Shown: positions 35,310 to 46,398 of the stretch, in pieces | How positions within the stretch are numbered: the stretch's first letter is position 1 | Layout of the letters: every line of letters begins with the position of its first letter | Assembly: GCF_020169515.1 (NCBI RefSeq) | Contig: NZ_JAHMHW010000001.1 | Coordinates: 682,001-746,000, forward strand | From: Paenibacillus vietnamensis | GTDB lineage: Bacteria; Bacillota; Bacilli; Paenibacillales; Paenibacillaceae | Length of the DNA stretch: 64,000 bases | Direction of reading: 5' to 3' | Translations under genes and position numbers: made by a program | The notes under the pieces: generated by a model | Database searches by the model: none | Seen by the model: the letters and a program-made list of their open reading frames with translations, nothing else | Told to the model about the DNA's origin: nothing

Positions 35310-36878
35310 CTACCAGGCTGTCTGCTTCTCGACGCGCCGGTATTGAATCGCCTCCGCTACATGCTCCGCCTCCACATACTCGCTGCATTCCAAATCCGCG
35401 ATTGTGCGGGCAAGCTTCAGCATACGGTCGTACACGCGCAGGCTGATCCCGAGCGCTTCGAATGCGTTAGCGAGCAGCTCCGAAGCTTCCCGCCTTAGCA
35501 TGACCGAAGTTTTGAATGTTTTGACGTTTAATTCGTCTTCCGGCGAGAAGCCGAGAGAGGTCAGCCTGTCCCTATGAAAAGCTCTGGCGGATAGCACCAT
35601 CTGCCTCATTTGGAAGCTGGTCAGGTGGAGGCCGTTTGGCGGGCCTTCAAAAGAAAGCGGCCGCGGTACCTCTACATGAAGATCGATCCGGTCGAGCAGC
35701 GGTCCCGAAATTTTGGAGCGGTATCGTCCGATCGCAATGGCGCTGCAGGTGCACTGCTTGTCGCCGTACTCGTGTCCGTAATAGCCGCAAGGGCAAGGAT
35801 TAAAGGAGGCGGCCAGCATGATTTTCGCAGGGAACTGGAAGACGGCCTTGGAGCGCGAGATCGTCACGATCCGGTCCTCCAGCGGCTGCCGCAGCACCTC
35901 AAGCACCTGTCTCGGAAATTCAGGCAGCTCATCCAAATATAAAACGCCGCGATGCGCCAGCGTCACCTCGCCGGGCTTTGGCACCGAGCCGCCGCCGACC
36001 AGACCGCCTGAGGAGATCGTATGGTGCGGAGCGCGAAAAGGAGGCGTCGTAATCAAACCGCTTCCGGCATCCGTCAACTTCCCGGCGACGCTGTAAATTT
36101 TCGTTACCTCCAGCGCCTCCCGTTCCGTCAGTGGCGGCAGGATGCCGGGAAGACGCCGGATCATCATCGTTTTACCGGTGCCTGGCGGCCCGCTCAGGAG
36201 CAAATTATGTTTTCCGGCTGCGGCGATCAGCATGGCGCGCTTGGCCTGGTGCTGTCCGATCACGTCGCCGTAGTCCCCGCATCCGTTCGCTTGCTCATTC
36301 ATATTCTGAACACCGTTGAAAGCTTGGCGGTTCACATGTCTGTCAACCTGCAGATGCTCCCAATCCTTGCTCCCGTTTTTGTTCGGATCAAGCTGATTCA
36401 AATGCGTTATCCCGAATAGCTCCATGCCTGAGATCCAGAGCGCTTCCTCCACATTTTCCTTTGGCAGCAAAACTCGCGTCAAATCGCTTTGCTTCGCCTG
36501 CTCCAGCATCGCAAGCACGCCGGATACGGGCCGTATATGCCCGTCCAGCGACAGCTCGCCGATCAGCAGCGTGCGCTCGAACGGTGTTAAACCGAGCTGT
36601 CCGCTGGCGGTCAGAATGCCAGCCGCTATAGCCAAATCGAAGGAGGTTCCTTCCTTTCGCAGATCGGCGGGCGCAAGATTGACGGTAATCCGGTCGAGCG
36701 GGAAGGTGAAGCCGCTGTTTTTTAATGCCGCCCGGACGCGCTCGACGGATTCCCGTACGGCGGGATCCGGCAGCCCGACGATATTAACTTGGGGTAAACC
36801 GCTGGCGATGTCTACTTCTACGGAAATTTTTTTACCGTCTACGCCGTATACGCTTGCGCTTTGAATGAAACTGAACAC
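35310..36878 (-). CDS. comM: YifB/ComM-type Mg-chelatase-like AAA+ ATPase
   Basis: The product has an N-terminal ChlI domain (SASVYGVDGKKISVEVDIA, IVGLPDPAVRESVERVRAA), an AAA+ core (SGPPGTGKTMMIRRLPG near residue 230, then GEVTLAHRGVLYLDELPEF) and a C-terminal Mg-chelatase domain. In Vibrio and others ComM is a hexameric helicase that extends branch migration during natural transformation. I prefer a GTG at 36878 (522 residues) with GGGGTG 9 bases upstream, giving the usual short N-terminus; the ATG at 36920 adds 14 atypical residues. dprA, another transformation gene, is nearby. Confidence 0.88.
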   Translation of the reverse strand: MFSFIQSASVYGVDGKKISVEVDIASGLPQVNIVGLPDPAVRESVERVRAALKNSGFTFPLDRITVNLAPADLRKEGTSFDLAIAAGILTASGQLGLTPFERTLLIGELSLDGHIRPVSGVLAMLEQAKQSDLTRVLLPKENVEEALWISGMELFGITHLNQLDPNKNGSKDWEHLQVDRHVNRQAFNGVQNMNEQANGCGDYGDVIGQHQAKRAMLIAAAGKHNLLLSGPPGTGKTMMIRRLPGILPPLTEREALEVTKIYSVAGKLTDAGSGLITTPPFRAPHHTISSGGLVGGGSVPKPGEVTLAHRGVLYLDELPEFPRQVLEVLRQPLEDRIVTISRSKAVFQFPAKIMLAASFNPCPCGYYGHEYGDKQCTCSAIAIGRYRSKISGPLLDRIDLHVEVPRPLSFEGPPNGLHLTSFQMRQMVLSARAFHRDRLTSLGFSPEDELNVKTFKTSVMLRREASELLANAFEALGISLRVYDRMLKLARTIADLECSEYVEAEHVAEAIQYRRVEKQTAW

Positions 36879-37134
36879 GACAAAAAGCACCCCTGTCTCA
36901 GAATGAAGGTGCTTCCTCACAATTCTTATTGTTTTGATGGATTGAGCTAATCATAATTCAGAACTTTTAAAATTGTCAAACTGCGGTGATTCATAGCGTA
37001 AATAAACGTTATTTAGGTCATACTATTTGGCGTGGTTTGTCAAAACCTAGCGTTTAATCTCATTTTGAGATGAAATCCATATCAAAAAAGACGTATTAAT
37101 TGTTCGTGAAACTAAGGTAACAAATGGGGAAAGG

Positions 37135-37143
37135 TGCTACAAT
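37135..37143 (+). promoter_or_regulatory. Extended -10 promoter element of sucCD
   Basis: TGCTACAAT fits an extended -10 (TGn-TATAAT-like). No good -35 is seen 17 bases upstream (AGGTAA), which an extended -10 can tolerate. Transcription would start near 37150, some 50 bases before sucC. Confidence 0.45.
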
Positions 37144-37164
37144 GATAGAGGTTTGTGTACATAT

Positions 37165-37178
37165 GACTGAATTCAGTC
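37165..37178. promoter_or_regulatory. Perfect 14-bp palindrome in the sucC leader
   Basis: GACTGAATTCAGTC is a perfect inverted repeat lying between the predicted start of transcription and the sucC ribosome site. Its position fits an operator for a dimeric regulator; I cannot name the protein. Confidence 0.45.
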
Positions 37179-37200
37179 TGTGAAATGGAGGATTTCAACA

Positions 37201-38361
37201 ATGAATATCCATGAGTATCAAGGGAAAGCGGTCCTGAAACAGTATGGAGTAGTCGTACCAGAAGGTAAAGTGGCTTTCTCCGTAGACGAAGCTGTTGAAG
37301 CGGCTAAAGAGCTCGGCTCGAAGGTTGTCGTCGTGAAAGCGCAAATTCACGCAGGCGGCCGCGGTAAAGCGGGCGGAGTTAAAGTGGCGAAAAATCTCGA
37401 TGAAGTGCGCGCTTATGCTAGCGAAATTTTGGGTAAAGTGCTCGTCACTCATCAAACCGGTCCGGAAGGCAAGGAAGTAAAACGCCTCTTGATCGAGCAA
37501 GGCTGCGATATTAAGAAAGAATATTATATCGGCGTCGTTCTTGATCGAGGTACAGGTCGTGTCGTTATGATGGCTTCCGAAGAAGGCGGTACGGAAATCG
37601 AAGAGGTTGCCGAGCATTCTCCGGAGAAGATTTTCAAAGAAATCATTGACCCGGCTGTCGGCCTGCAGGCATTCCAGGCGCGCAAGCTGGCGTACTCGAT
37701 TAACATTCCTGGCGAGCTTGTGAACAAAGCGGTTAAATTCATGATTTCCCTATACACGGCATTTGTCGAGAAGGATGCATCTATTGCTGAGATCAATCCG
37801 CTCGTCGTAACCGGAGACGGACAAGTTATCGCGCTTGACGCGAAGCTGAACTTCGACTCGAACGCGCTGTACCGCCACAAGGACATTGTGGAACTGCGCG
37901 ACCTGGAAGAAGAAGACGCAAAGGAAATCGAAGCTTCGAAATTCGACCTTAGCTACATCGCGCTTGACGGCAACATCGGCTGCCTGGTTAACGGTGCAGG
38001 CCTTGCTATGGCGACGATGGACATTATCAAATACTACGGCGGCGACCCTGCCAACTTCCTCGACGTCGGGGGCGGCGCAACGGCTGAGAAAGTAACCGAA
38101 GCGTTCAAAATCATTTTGTCCGACGAAAAAGTAAAAGGCATCTTCGTTAACATCTTCGGCGGCATCATGCGTTGTGACGTTATTGCCAACGGCGTTATCG
38201 AAGCGGCGAAACAAGTCGGACTTGACCGTCCGCTTGTCGTTCGTCTCGAAGGCACGAACGTCGAACTCGGCAAAGCCATATTGAAAGATTCGGGACTCAA
38301 CATCGTGGCTGCGGATTCCATGGCGGACGGCGCGCAGAAGATCGTTGCTCTCGTGAAATAA
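37201..38361 (+). CDS. sucC: Succinate--CoA ligase subunit beta
   Basis: SucC and SucD form the citric-acid-cycle enzyme that makes ATP or GTP from succinyl-CoA. The 386-residue beta subunit has the ATP-grasp start [40 protein letters not shown] and [17 protein letters not shown] precedes the ATG at 37201; the frame extends seven codons back without a site. sucD follows by 58 bases. Confidence 0.97.
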   Translation: MNIHEYQGKAVLKQYGVVVPEGKVAFSVDEAVEAAKELGSKVVVVKAQIHAGGRGKAGGVKVAKNLDEVRAYASEILGKVLVTHQTGPEGKEVKRLLIEQGCDIKKEYYIGVVLDRGTGRVVMMASEEGGTEIEEVAEHSPEKIFKEIIDPAVGLQAFQARKLAYSINIPGELVNKAVKFMISLYTAFVEKDASIAEINPLVVTGDGQVIALDAKLNFDSNALYRHKDIVELRDLEEEDAKEIEASKFDLSYIALDGNIGCLVNGAGLAMATMDIIKYYGGDPANFLDVGGGATAEKVTEAFKIILSDEKVKGIFVNIFGGIMRCDVIANGVIEAAKQVGLDRPLVVRLEGTNVELGKAILKDSGLNIVAADSMADGAQKIVALVK

Positions 38362-38419
38362 GAAGACTTGCTGTGCGGAACGTCCGCATACGAATTCATT
38401 CAGGGGATGTGAGTTAAGA

Positions 38420-39352
38420 GTGAGCATTTTGGTCAATAAAGATACAAAAGTCATCACGCAGGGCATTACCGGCGCAACTGGCTTGTTTCATACAAAAGGC
38501 GCATTGGAATACGGTACGCAAATGGTTGGCGGGGTAACACCGGGCAAGGGCGGAACAAACGTCGACATTACTCTTGATAACGGAACGCTTGTATCCCTTC
38601 CTGTATTTAATACGGTTGCCCAAGCGGTAGCGGCTACCGGCGCCAACGCATCGGTTATTTACGTTCCGCCGGCATTCGCGGCTGACGCGATCATGGAAGC
38701 GGTTGACGCTGAGCTTGACCTCGTTATCTGTATTACGGAAGGCATTCCGGTTCTGGACATGGTTAAAGTTAAACGTTACATGGACGGAAGCAAAACTACG
38801 CTGATCGGTCCTAACTGCCCTGGCGTTATTACACCGGGCGAATGTAAAATCGGCATCATGCCTGGTTACATTCATTCGGCGGGCCACGTAGGCGTTATCT
38901 CCCGTTCGGGAACGCTGACATATGAAGCGGTTCACCAGCTGACTACGCGCGGAATCGGTCAATCGTCCGCAGTAGGCATCGGCGGCGACCCGGTGAAAGG
39001 CTCGGAGTTCATCGACATCTTGAACAGATTCAATGAAGATCCGGACACGTATGCAGTTATCATGATCGGTGAGATCGGCGGTACGGCAGAGGAAGAAGCT
39101 GCCGAGTGGATAAAAGCGAACATGAAGAAGCCGGTTGTCGGCTTCATCGGCGGCGCAACGGCGCCTCCGGGCAAACGGATGGGACATGCCGGCGCTATCA
39201 TTTCCGGCGGCAAAGGCACTGCAGCCGAGAAGATCGCAACGCTTGAAGCTTGCGGCATCAAAGTTGCGCCTACGCCTTCCGAAATGGGCTCTACGCTCGT
39301 TAGCGTACTGGAAGAGCAAGGCCTGCTTGAAAAATGCATCACCCGCAAATAA
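38420..39352 (+). CDS. sucD: Succinate--CoA ligase subunit alpha
   Basis: The 310-residue alpha subunit binds CoA and carries the phosphohistidine. [14 protein letters not shown] and GGVTPGKGG form the CoA site, and His256 in [10 protein letters not shown] is the likely phosphorylated residue; [20 protein letters not shown] is also typical. Translation starts at a GTG with a GGGGATGTGAG stretch upstream. A strong terminator follows. Confidence 0.97.
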   Translation: MSILVNKDTKVITQGITGATGLFHTKGALEYGTQMVGGVTPGKGGTNVDITLDNGTLVSLPVFNTVAQAVAATGANASVIYVPPAFAADAIMEAVDAELDLVICITEGIPVLDMVKVKRYMDGSKTTLIGPNCPGVITPGECKIGIMPGYIHSAGHVGVISRSGTLTYEAVHQLTTRGIGQSSAVGIGGDPVKGSEFIDILNRFNEDPDTYAVIMIGEIGGTAEEEAAEWIKANMKKPVVGFIGGATAPPGKRMGHAGAIISGGKGTAAEKIATLEACGIKVAPTPSEMGSTLVSVLEEQGLLEKCITRK

Positions 39353-39372
39353 TTGAATAATCGATTAAAGGT

Positions 39373-39422
39373 AAGCAACCTTTCAACGAACCGATAACGG
39401 TAGTTGAAGGGTTGCTTTTTTT
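39373..39422 (+). terminator. Terminator of sucCD
   Basis: AGCAACC-T-TTCAAC pairs with GTTGAA-G-GGTTGCT and is followed by eight T. It lies 21 bases past the sucD stop. Confidence 0.9.
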
Positions 39423-39523
39423 ATACCATTCATAAATTTAACGGTTGACTTGCATTCTTGTTCCGCGTAACGCACAATAGATAAGAATGCGGGTTGGCCC
39501 GATAACCGAAGGGGCTGGTCAAT

Positions 39524-40657
39524 TTGACGGAGTTCGCTGACATCCGCAGACAAATGATTATCGCTTTTCATGAAATTCCAGGCATCGGCTGGCATGCGAT
39601 CCAGAAGGCGGTAAACCATCAATTCTGGCATAAACGTTCCTGGAGCCTGGAGGATTTATTGGCAATCGGCATGCACAAAAGTCAAGCATTAGCGGCGGCC
39701 GAACGATACGAGCAAAAGCCGTGGATATTGACGGAGGATCCTCCTGAGGCGATAGCGAAGGCGGGTGCGGTAACGCTTACGCCGTTCGACCGCGAATATC
39801 CGCAGCTGCTAAGAGAGACGCCGCAGCCGCCTTGGGTGTTGTATGCCAAAGGGAATTTGGAATTGCTGAAGCGACCGGCCGTTGCCGTCGTCGGCACCCG
39901 AGTTCCGACCGCATACGGCAGGCATGCCGCGGCGGCGCTTGCGGAAGAGCTCGCAGCTGCAGGCATCACCGTCGTCAGCGGTTTGGCCAAAGGCATCGAC
40001 AGCAGAGCGCATGAAGCGGCTCTGTACGGTGCGGGCGGTACGATTGCTGTGTTGCCGACGCCGATCGATTCGTGTTATCCTTCGGAGAATCTGCCCTTAT
40101 TCCGAAAAATAGCCGAACGAGGGCTGCTCCTTTCCGAAACGCCGATCGGCACGAAGCTGCACCCCGGTCAGTTTCCCCAGCGGAACCGGATTATTGCGGG
40201 GCTTACAGTCGGAACGGTCGTCGTGGAGGGCGCGATGCGAAGCGGATCGCTTATCACGGCCCAGCACGCCTCGGACATGTCCAGGGAGATTTTTGCGATT
40301 CCCGGCCCGATTACATCGCCGAAGAGCGAAGGCCCGAACGGACTGATTAAACGGGGGGAAGCGAAGCTGGTCAGCTGTGCCAAGGATATTGTGGATGAGC
40401 TTCATTGGCTCCCCGCTGCGCTTCAAGCAATGGGTATGCCGGATAAAAGCAAGGAACCGGATCGTACCGCAAACGGCGCGGCACTAACGGATGAGGAGAG
40501 CAAATTGTTAGGTTATTTGCAGGAGCAGCCTCTTTCAATAAACGAATTACATGAGCTGACAGCGATTCCGTTTGGACATTTGAACGCACTTCTGCTAAAT
40601 TTATGTATAAAACGGAAAGTCGAACTGCAGCCGGGTTCCATATATATGGCTTTATAG
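39524..40657 (+). CDS. dprA: DNA-processing protein DprA
   Basis: DprA protects incoming single-stranded DNA and loads RecA during transformation. The 377-residue product has an N-terminal helix-hairpin-helix-like part ([13 protein letters not shown]), the Rossmann core ([48 protein letters not shown]) and a C-terminal winged-helix segment. It starts at a TTG with GAAGGGGCTGG upstream. It follows the sucD terminator, so it needs its own promoter; TTGCAT-N17-CACAAT is a weak candidate. Confidence 0.95.
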   Translation: MTEFADIRRQMIIAFHEIPGIGWHAIQKAVNHQFWHKRSWSLEDLLAIGMHKSQALAAAERYEQKPWILTEDPPEAIAKAGAVTLTPFDREYPQLLRETPQPPWVLYAKGNLELLKRPAVAVVGTRVPTAYGRHAAAALAEELAAAGITVVSGLAKGIDSRAHEAALYGAGGTIAVLPTPIDSCYPSENLPLFRKIAERGLLLSETPIGTKLHPGQFPQRNRIIAGLTVGTVVVEGAMRSGSLITAQHASDMSREIFAIPGPITSPKSEGPNGLIKRGEAKLVSCAKDIVDELHWLPAALQAMGMPDKSKEPDRTANGAALTDEESKLLGYLQEQPLSINELHELTAIPFGHLNALLLNLCIKRKVELQPGSIYMAL

Positions 40658-40685
40658 TACGCAGTGGAGAGAGGAGGCGCCTTCA

Positions 40686-42797
40686 ATGGCAGATTCATTA
40701 GTTATCGTCGAATCCCCAGCAAAAGCAAAAACGATTGGCAAATATTTGGGAAGCAAATATATCGTCAAGGCATCGATGGGTCATATTCGCGATTTGCCAA
40801 AAAGCCAGATCGGCGTCGAGGTTGAAAATGATTTTAATCCCAAATACATAACGATACGCGGCAAAGGCAGCGTTCTTAAGGAATTGAAGGATGCCAGCAA
40901 AAAAGTTAAACATGTCTATCTGGCGGCGGATCCGGATCGCGAAGGAGAAGCGATAGCCTGGCATCTGGCACACTATTTGGACTTGAACGAAACGGATACC
41001 TGCCGCGTCGTATTTAATGAAATAACGAAACAAGCGGTGAAGGACGCCTTCAAGACACCGCGCAAGATCAACATGGATCTGGTGAACGCCCAGCAGGCAA
41101 GACGGATTCTGGACAGATTGGTCGGCTACAAAATCAGTCCGTTATTATGGAAGAAAGTCAAAAAGGGGCTGTCGGCCGGCAGGGTGCAGTCCGTTGCGGT
41201 CAAGCTCATTATCGATAGGGAAAATGAAATCGATGCATTCGTTCCCGAAGAGTACTGGTCGATTACCGCCAAGCTGAACCACGCCGGCATTCCGTTCGAA
41301 GCCAAGTATTATTCGATCAAGGGCGAGAAGAAAGAGCTCGGAAACGAAAGCGAGGTTCAAGAGGTGCTCGTCGCGATGAAGGGGAATCCGTTCACCGTGT
41401 CTGAGGTTCGCGAGAAGGAGCGTCAACGTCATCCGGCGCCTCCTTTCATCACCAGCTCCCTTCAGCAGGAGGCGGCCCGCAAGCTCGGGTTCCGCGCGTC
41501 TAAGACGATGTCGGTTGCTCAGCAGCTGTACGAAGGCGTCGAGCTGGGCAAAGAGGGAACTGTCGGTTTAATTACGTATATGAGAACGGACTCAACGCGT
41601 ATTTCCCCTGTGGCTCAGGAAGAAGCAAAGGAGTACATTACGGATAAATACGGGGCGGAATACAATCCCGAGCAGCCGCGCATCTATACGAAGAAAAACT
41701 CCAATGCGCAGGATGCCCACGAAGCGATCCGGCCGACCTCGATTTTGCGCGATCCGGAATCTATGAAACCGTTTCTAAGCAGAGATCAGCTCCGGCTGTA
41801 TAAGCTCATATGGGAACGTTTCGTATCCAGTCAAATGCAATCGGCGATTTTGGACACGATGACCGTTGACCTGCAAGCGGGAGATACCGTCTTCCGGGCT
41901 GCGGGCTCCAAGGTGAAGTTTGCCGGTTTTATGAAGGTTTACGTAGAAGGCAATGACGACGGCACCGTCGAAGAACATAAATTTTTGCCTCCGCTCGCAA
42001 CCGGCGACGTCATTAAGGCCGAAACGATCAATCCGAAGCAGCATTTCACCCAGCCGCCGCCGCGGTATACGGAGGCCAGGCTGGTCAAAACGCTGGAGGA
42101 GCTCGGCATCGGCAGACCCAGCACTTATGCGCCGACGCTGGAAACGATCCAAAAGCGCGGCTATGTGGCCATCGAAGAAAAGAAATTTATGCCGACGGAG
42201 CTGGGGGAGCTTGTCATTCAGCTTATGGAGGAGTTTTTTCCCGAAATTCTCGACGCCGAATTTACGGCCAATATGGAAGGCAATCTCGACCATGTCGAGG
42301 AAGGTACGGAGGACTGGGTGAAGGTTCTAGCCAAATTCTACGAATCCTTCGAGAAAAGGCTGGAAGTAGCCGAGGACGAGATGAAGGAAATCGAAATCCA
42401 GGACGAGGTATCAGATGAAATTTGCGAGAAATGCGGCCGCCATATGGTATACAAAATGGGCCGTTTCGGCAAGTTTCTAGCCTGCTCCGGCTTTCCGGAC
42501 TGCCGCAATACGAAGCCGATCATCAAGGATATCGGCGTGACGTGCCCGAAATGCGCGGAAGGCAAAATTATCGAACGGCGCAGCAAAAAAGGCAGAATCT
42601 TTTATGGCTGCGACCAATACCCCGGCTGCGATTACGTATCCTGGGACAAACCGACGGGCAAGCCTTGTCCGCAATGCGATTCCATGCTTGTAGAGAAACG
42701 GAACCGGAGCGGCGTCAAGCTGTTGTGCCCGAATTGCAGCTATTCCGAAGAAGTGCCTGAAGAAGAAGATCAGGAGCTCGAGCTCGATAACAGATAA
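40686..42797 (+). CDS. topA: DNA topoisomerase I
   Basis: TopA relaxes negative supercoils by a type IA mechanism. The 703-residue product has the TOPRIM domain ([31 protein letters not shown]), the active-site Tyr298 in [14 protein letters not shown], and three C-terminal zinc-ribbon-like repeats ([16 protein letters not shown] and CPQCDSML regions from about residue 579). The acidic tail ends [21 protein letters not shown] precedes the ATG, 28 bases after dprA. Confidence 0.97.
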   Translation: MADSLVIVESPAKAKTIGKYLGSKYIVKASMGHIRDLPKSQIGVEVENDFNPKYITIRGKGSVLKELKDASKKVKHVYLAADPDREGEAIAWHLAHYLDLNETDTCRVVFNEITKQAVKDAFKTPRKINMDLVNAQQARRILDRLVGYKISPLLWKKVKKGLSAGRVQSVAVKLIIDRENEIDAFVPEEYWSITAKLNHAGIPFEAKYYSIKGEKKELGNESEVQEVLVAMKGNPFTVSEVREKERQRHPAPPFITSSLQQEAARKLGFRASKTMSVAQQLYEGVELGKEGTVGLITYMRTDSTRISPVAQEEAKEYITDKYGAEYNPEQPRIYTKKNSNAQDAHEAIRPTSILRDPESMKPFLSRDQLRLYKLIWERFVSSQMQSAILDTMTVDLQAGDTVFRAAGSKVKFAGFMKVYVEGNDDGTVEEHKFLPPLATGDVIKAETINPKQHFTQPPPRYTEARLVKTLEELGIGRPSTYAPTLETIQKRGYVAIEEKKFMPTELGELVIQLMEEFFPEILDAEFTANMEGNLDHVEEGTEDWVKVLAKFYESFEKRLEVAEDEMKEIEIQDEVSDEICEKCGRHMVYKMGRFGKFLACSGFPDCRNTKPIIKDIGVTCPKCAEGKIIERRSKKGRIFYGCDQYPGCDYVSWDKPTGKPCPQCDSMLVEKRNRSGVKLLCPNCSYSEEVPEEEDQELELDNR

Positions 42798-42864
42798 GCG
42801 GACATCGGCTTAGAGCGATAGCCGCCTGCCGCGACAACTGAACGTTCCGGAACACACAAGCGCC

Positions 42865-42888
42865 GTCCTCCCTTCACAAAGGGAGGAC
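42865..42888. other. Perfect 10-bp stem-loop between topA and trmFO
   Basis: GTCCTCCCTT and AAGGGAGGAC pair perfectly around CACA. No T run follows on either strand, so it is not a normal terminator. It may protect the topA 3' end or pause polymerase. Confidence 0.6.
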
Positions 42889-42959
42889 ACCGTCGTTCTA
42901 TGAGGTTTCCGTATGTAAGCATAGACCTTATGAATTTTATTTTGAAAGGATTGACCATT

Positions 42960-44279
42960 TTGTCACAGCCACAAACAGTAACCGTCATCGGAGCAGGACT
43001 CGCGGGAAGCGAGGCTGCTTGGCAAATCGCCTCACAAGGAGTGCCCGTCGTACTGTACGAGATGCGTCCGGTTACGAAAACGCCTGCACATCATACGAAT
43101 CAATTCGCCGAGCTGGTATGCAGCAACAGCTTGAGGGCGAACGGCCTGACCAATGCGGTCGGCGTATTGAAGGAGGAAATGCGCAAGCTCGATTCGCTAA
43201 TTTTAAGCTGCGCCGACAAGCATGCCGTACCGGCGGGCGGCGCTCTAGCCGTTGACCGCGACGGGTTTTCCGGAGAGGTTACACAGCGGCTTCGCGAGCA
43301 TCCGCTGATTGAAGTCCGCAACGAGGAAGTGACGGAAATACCGGAGAACGGAATCGTTGTAATCGCTACAGGTCCGCTTACGGCACCGGGACTTTCCGCA
43401 CAGATCCGCGAACTGCTGGGCGAAGAATATTTTTATTTTTACGATGCAGCCGCTCCGATCGTGGAGAAGGACTCCATCGATATGAGTAAGGTTTATTTGG
43501 CTTCCAGGTACGACAAAGGCGAAGCGGCCTACTTGAACTGCCCGATGACGGAAGAGGAATTCGATCGATTCCACGAAGCACTTACAACGGCTGAAACGGC
43601 CGAAGTGAAGGAGTTCGAGAAGGAAATTTATTTCGAAGGCTGCATGCCGATCGAAGTGATGGCAACCAGAGGTAAGCAGACGGTGCTGTTCGGGCCGATG
43701 AAGCCTGTCGGCCTCGTTAATCCGCATACGGGCAAGCTGCCTCATGCGGTTATTCAGCTGCGCCAGGATAACGCCGCGGGCACGCTGTATAATCTGGTAG
43801 GGTTTCAAACCCATTTGAAATGGGGAGAGCAAAAACGTGTATTTTCGCTGATACCGGGACTTGAGAACGCGGAATTTGTCCGTTTCGGCGTCATGCACAG
43901 GAATACGTTTATCAATTCGCCGCGTCTTCTTGAGCCTACTTATCAACTGAAAAGTCGGAATACACTGTTTTTTGCGGGACAAATGACCGGGGTTGAAGGC
44001 TACGTGGAATCGGCCGCATCCGGGCTTATCGCCGGAATGAATTCAGCCCGTATGGCGCGCGGCCTCGAACCGCTCGTTCTGCCGGAGCAAACGACGCTTG
44101 GCAGCATGGCCAATTATATTACGACCGCGGATTTCAAGCATTTCCAGCCGATGAATGCCAATTTCGGGCTATTCCCGCCGCTGGAGAAGAAGATTCGCAA
44201 TAAAAAAGAAAAAAACGAAATGATCGCAAACCGTGCCCTCGATCGTATCGAGCAATTTAAACGGGAACATTTGCAGTAA
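42960..44279 (+). CDS. trmFO: Folate-dependent tRNA (uracil-54-C5) methyltransferase TrmFO
   Basis: TrmFO uses methylene-tetrahydrofolate and FAD to make ribothymidine at position 54 of tRNAs. The product (439 residues) has the FAD motif [30 protein letters not shown], and the C-terminal [18 protein letters not shown] chose the TTG at 42960 with AAAGGA 9 bases upstream; the frame runs 20 codons further back to an ATG without a site. It follows topA as in Bacillus. Confidence 0.94.
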   Translation: MSQPQTVTVIGAGLAGSEAAWQIASQGVPVVLYEMRPVTKTPAHHTNQFAELVCSNSLRANGLTNAVGVLKEEMRKLDSLILSCADKHAVPAGGALAVDRDGFSGEVTQRLREHPLIEVRNEEVTEIPENGIVVIATGPLTAPGLSAQIRELLGEEYFYFYDAAAPIVEKDSIDMSKVYLASRYDKGEAAYLNCPMTEEEFDRFHEALTTAETAEVKEFEKEIYFEGCMPIEVMATRGKQTVLFGPMKPVGLVNPHTGKLPHAVIQLRQDNAAGTLYNLVGFQTHLKWGEQKRVFSLIPGLENAEFVRFGVMHRNTFINSPRLLEPTYQLKSRNTLFFAGQMTGVEGYVESAASGLIAGMNSARMARGLEPLVLPEQTTLGSMANYITTADFKHFQPMNANFGLFPPLEKKIRNKKEKNEMIANRALDRIEQFKREHLQ

Positions 44280-44347
44280 TCGGGCGTAAAAGACGGAAAG
44301 CGATATTTCAAAATATAAGGATTTAGAAGTTTAAAGGAGGCAGAGCC

Positions 44348-44893
44348 ATGGAGATGCAATTTCACGCGACTACGATTTGTGCAGTACGGCATGAAGGGAA
44401 GGGAGCGATCGCCGGGGACGGTCAAGTTACCTTCGGCAACAGCATGGTCATGAAGCATCAGGCCAAAAAAGTAAGAAGGCTCTATCGGGGGCAGGTCATT
44501 GCGGGCTTTGCGGGTTCGGTTGCCGACGCGATTACGTTATTCGAGAAGTTCGAAGCGAAGCTGGAGGAGCATCACGGCAATCTGCAGCGCGCGGCGGTCG
44601 AGATGGCGAAGGACTGGCGCTCGGACCGCGTGCTTCGCAGGCTTGAAGCGATGATGCTCGTCATGGACAAAACAGGACTGCTGCTCATTTCAGGCAACGG
44701 CGAAATTATCGAGCCGGATGACGGTATTTTGGCGATCGGCTCCGGCGGCAGCTTCGCATTGTCCGCGGCAAGAGCGTTAAAGCGCCACGCTTCCGGCATG
44801 GAAGCTAAGGATATAGCGAAATCTGCGCTCGATATTGCGGCGGAAATTTGCGTCTACACGAACCATAATATTATAGTGGAAGAGATCGTATAA
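44348..44893 (+). CDS. hslV: HslV/ClpQ protease subunit
   Basis: HslV is the proteolytic core of the HslVU complex. The 181-residue product has a short N-terminal stretch MEMQFHA before [10 protein letters not shown]; Bacillus ClpQ has a similar extension, so the mature N-terminal nucleophile may differ from the Thr1 of E. coli. [14 protein letters not shown] and [20 protein letters not shown] segments are typical. AAAGGAGG precedes the ATG. The xerC/codV gene usual between trmFO and hslV is absent. Confidence 0.95.
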   Translation: MEMQFHATTICAVRHEGKGAIAGDGQVTFGNSMVMKHQAKKVRRLYRGQVIAGFAGSVADAITLFEKFEAKLEEHHGNLQRAAVEMAKDWRSDRVLRRLEAMMLVMDKTGLLLISGNGEIIEPDDGILAIGSGGSFALSAARALKRHASGMEAKDIAKSALDIAAEICVYTNHNIIVEEIV

Positions 44894-44970
44894 ATAGTTT
44901 TAGCGTCGGACTAATGGATCAGCAGCTATTAAAGTTCATATGAATATGAGGATAGCGGAGGGATTTTAGA

Positions 44971-46371
44971 ATGGGAAATGATGCCTTGACGCCGCGCCAG
45001 ATCGTAGCGGAGCTCGATAAATATATCGTCGGCCAGAAATCGGCGAAACGTTCGGTAGCGATTGCGCTCCGTAACCGTTACCGCAGAAGCTTATTGGATG
45101 AAACGCTGCGCGATGAGATCGTTCCGAAAAATATTTTGATGATCGGGCCGACAGGCGTCGGTAAAACGGAAATTGCCCGCCGCCTGGCGAAATTGGTGAA
45201 GGCTCCGTTCGTCAAGCTTGAGGCGACGAAGTTTACCGAGGTCGGCTATGTCGGCAGGGATGTAGAATCGATGGTCCGCGATCTTGTGGAAACCGCGATC
45301 CGGATGGTAAAAACGGAAAAAACGGAAAAGGTGAAAGACAGGGCGGAAAAGCTGGCAAACGAGCGGATCGTCACGCTGCTTGCCCCATCCGCCGCTAAAG
45401 CGAAGCAGCAAAAAAATCCGTTTGAAATGCTGTTCGGCAATCAGCAGCAAGCCCAGGATACGAAAGAGGACTCGGAAGCCGATCAAGGCTTGGCCCAAAA
45501 ACGCTCGATGATTAGAGAGCAGCTTGCAAGCGGCCAGCTCGAGAACGAAATGATCGAGATTGAAGTAGAGGATCATGCGCCGAGCATGATGGATATCCTC
45601 TCCGGTCAAGGACCTGAAGGAATGGGCATGAATATGCAGGAGCTGTTCGGACAGCTGATGCCGAAGAAACCAAAGAAACGCAAGCTTCCGGTAAAGGAAG
45701 CGCGCAAAGCGCTTACGCAGGAGGAAGCGAACAAGCTGATCGATATGGACGATGTCATTTCCGAATCGATCACCCGCGCTGAGCAGTCGGGTATTATTTT
45801 CATCGATGAAATCGATAAAATCGCAAGCCCTTCCCGCGGTACGGGACCCGACGTGTCAAGAGAAGGCGTGCAGCGCGATATTTTGCCGATCGTCGAGGGC
45901 TCTACGGTCATGACGAAATACGGCCCGGTAAAAACCGACTACGTATTGTTTATCGCTGCGGGCGCCTTCCATGTTTCCAAGCCTTCGGATCTGATCCCCG
46001 AGCTTCAAGGCCGATTCCCGATCCGTGTGGAGCTGACCAGCCTAAGCCTTGAAGATTTTGTCAGCATTCTGAAAGAGCCTAAAAATGCGCTAACGAAGCA
46101 ATATTCGGCGCTTCTGCAGACGGAAGGCATCGAGATCGAGTTTTCCGAGGAAGCGATTCGCGAGCTGGCTTCGATTGCCGCAGACGTTAACCGCAATACC
46201 GAAAACATTGGCGCACGCAGGCTGCATACGATTTTGGAGAAGCTGCTTGAGGATTTATCCTTCGAAGCGCCGGAATTGTCGCTTGACAAAATGACGATTA
46301 CACCGGAATATGTGAGGGAAAAGCTTGTAACCATTGCGCAAAATCGAGATTTGAGTCAATATATATTGTAG
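44971..46371 (+). CDS. hslU: HslU/ClpY unfoldase subunit
   Basis: HslU is the AAA+ unfoldase of the HslVU protease. The 466-residue product has [17 protein letters not shown], Walker [15 protein letters not shown] (Lys65), a central I domain (about 110-250) and Walker [12 protein letters not shown], then the C-terminal sensor region and tail DLSQYIL that docks into HslV. It is 78 bases after hslV and 27 before codY. Confidence 0.97.
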   Translation: MGNDALTPRQIVAELDKYIVGQKSAKRSVAIALRNRYRRSLLDETLRDEIVPKNILMIGPTGVGKTEIARRLAKLVKAPFVKLEATKFTEVGYVGRDVESMVRDLVETAIRMVKTEKTEKVKDRAEKLANERIVTLLAPSAAKAKQQKNPFEMLFGNQQQAQDTKEDSEADQGLAQKRSMIREQLASGQLENEMIEIEVEDHAPSMMDILSGQGPEGMGMNMQELFGQLMPKKPKKRKLPVKEARKALTQEEANKLIDMDDVISESITRAEQSGIIFIDEIDKIASPSRGTGPDVSREGVQRDILPIVEGSTVMTKYGPVKTDYVLFIAAGAFHVSKPSDLIPELQGRFPIRVELTSLSLEDFVSILKEPKNALTKQYSALLQTEGIEIEFSEEAIRELASIAADVNRNTENIGARRLHTILEKLLEDLSFEAPELSLDKMTITPEYVREKLVTIAQNRDLSQYIL

Positions 46372-46398
46372 TTGTGAAGAGTTTTGGGAGGCATTGGA

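Larger units (their letters stand above)
36879..37200. other. 322-bp intergenic region between comM and sucC
   Basis: Divergent promoters are expected. It holds a hairpin ATCTCA-TTT-TGAGAT (37057-37071), an extended -10 for sucC (37135-37143), and a 14-bp perfect palindrome in the sucC leader (37165-37178). I see no small gene in it. Confidence 0.6.

Noticed and set aside
39490..39505. Sigma-D-like CCCGATAA before dprA
   Set aside because: The first base of the -10 is wrong, no TAAA lies at 15 bases, and dprA is not expected to be a flagellar gene.
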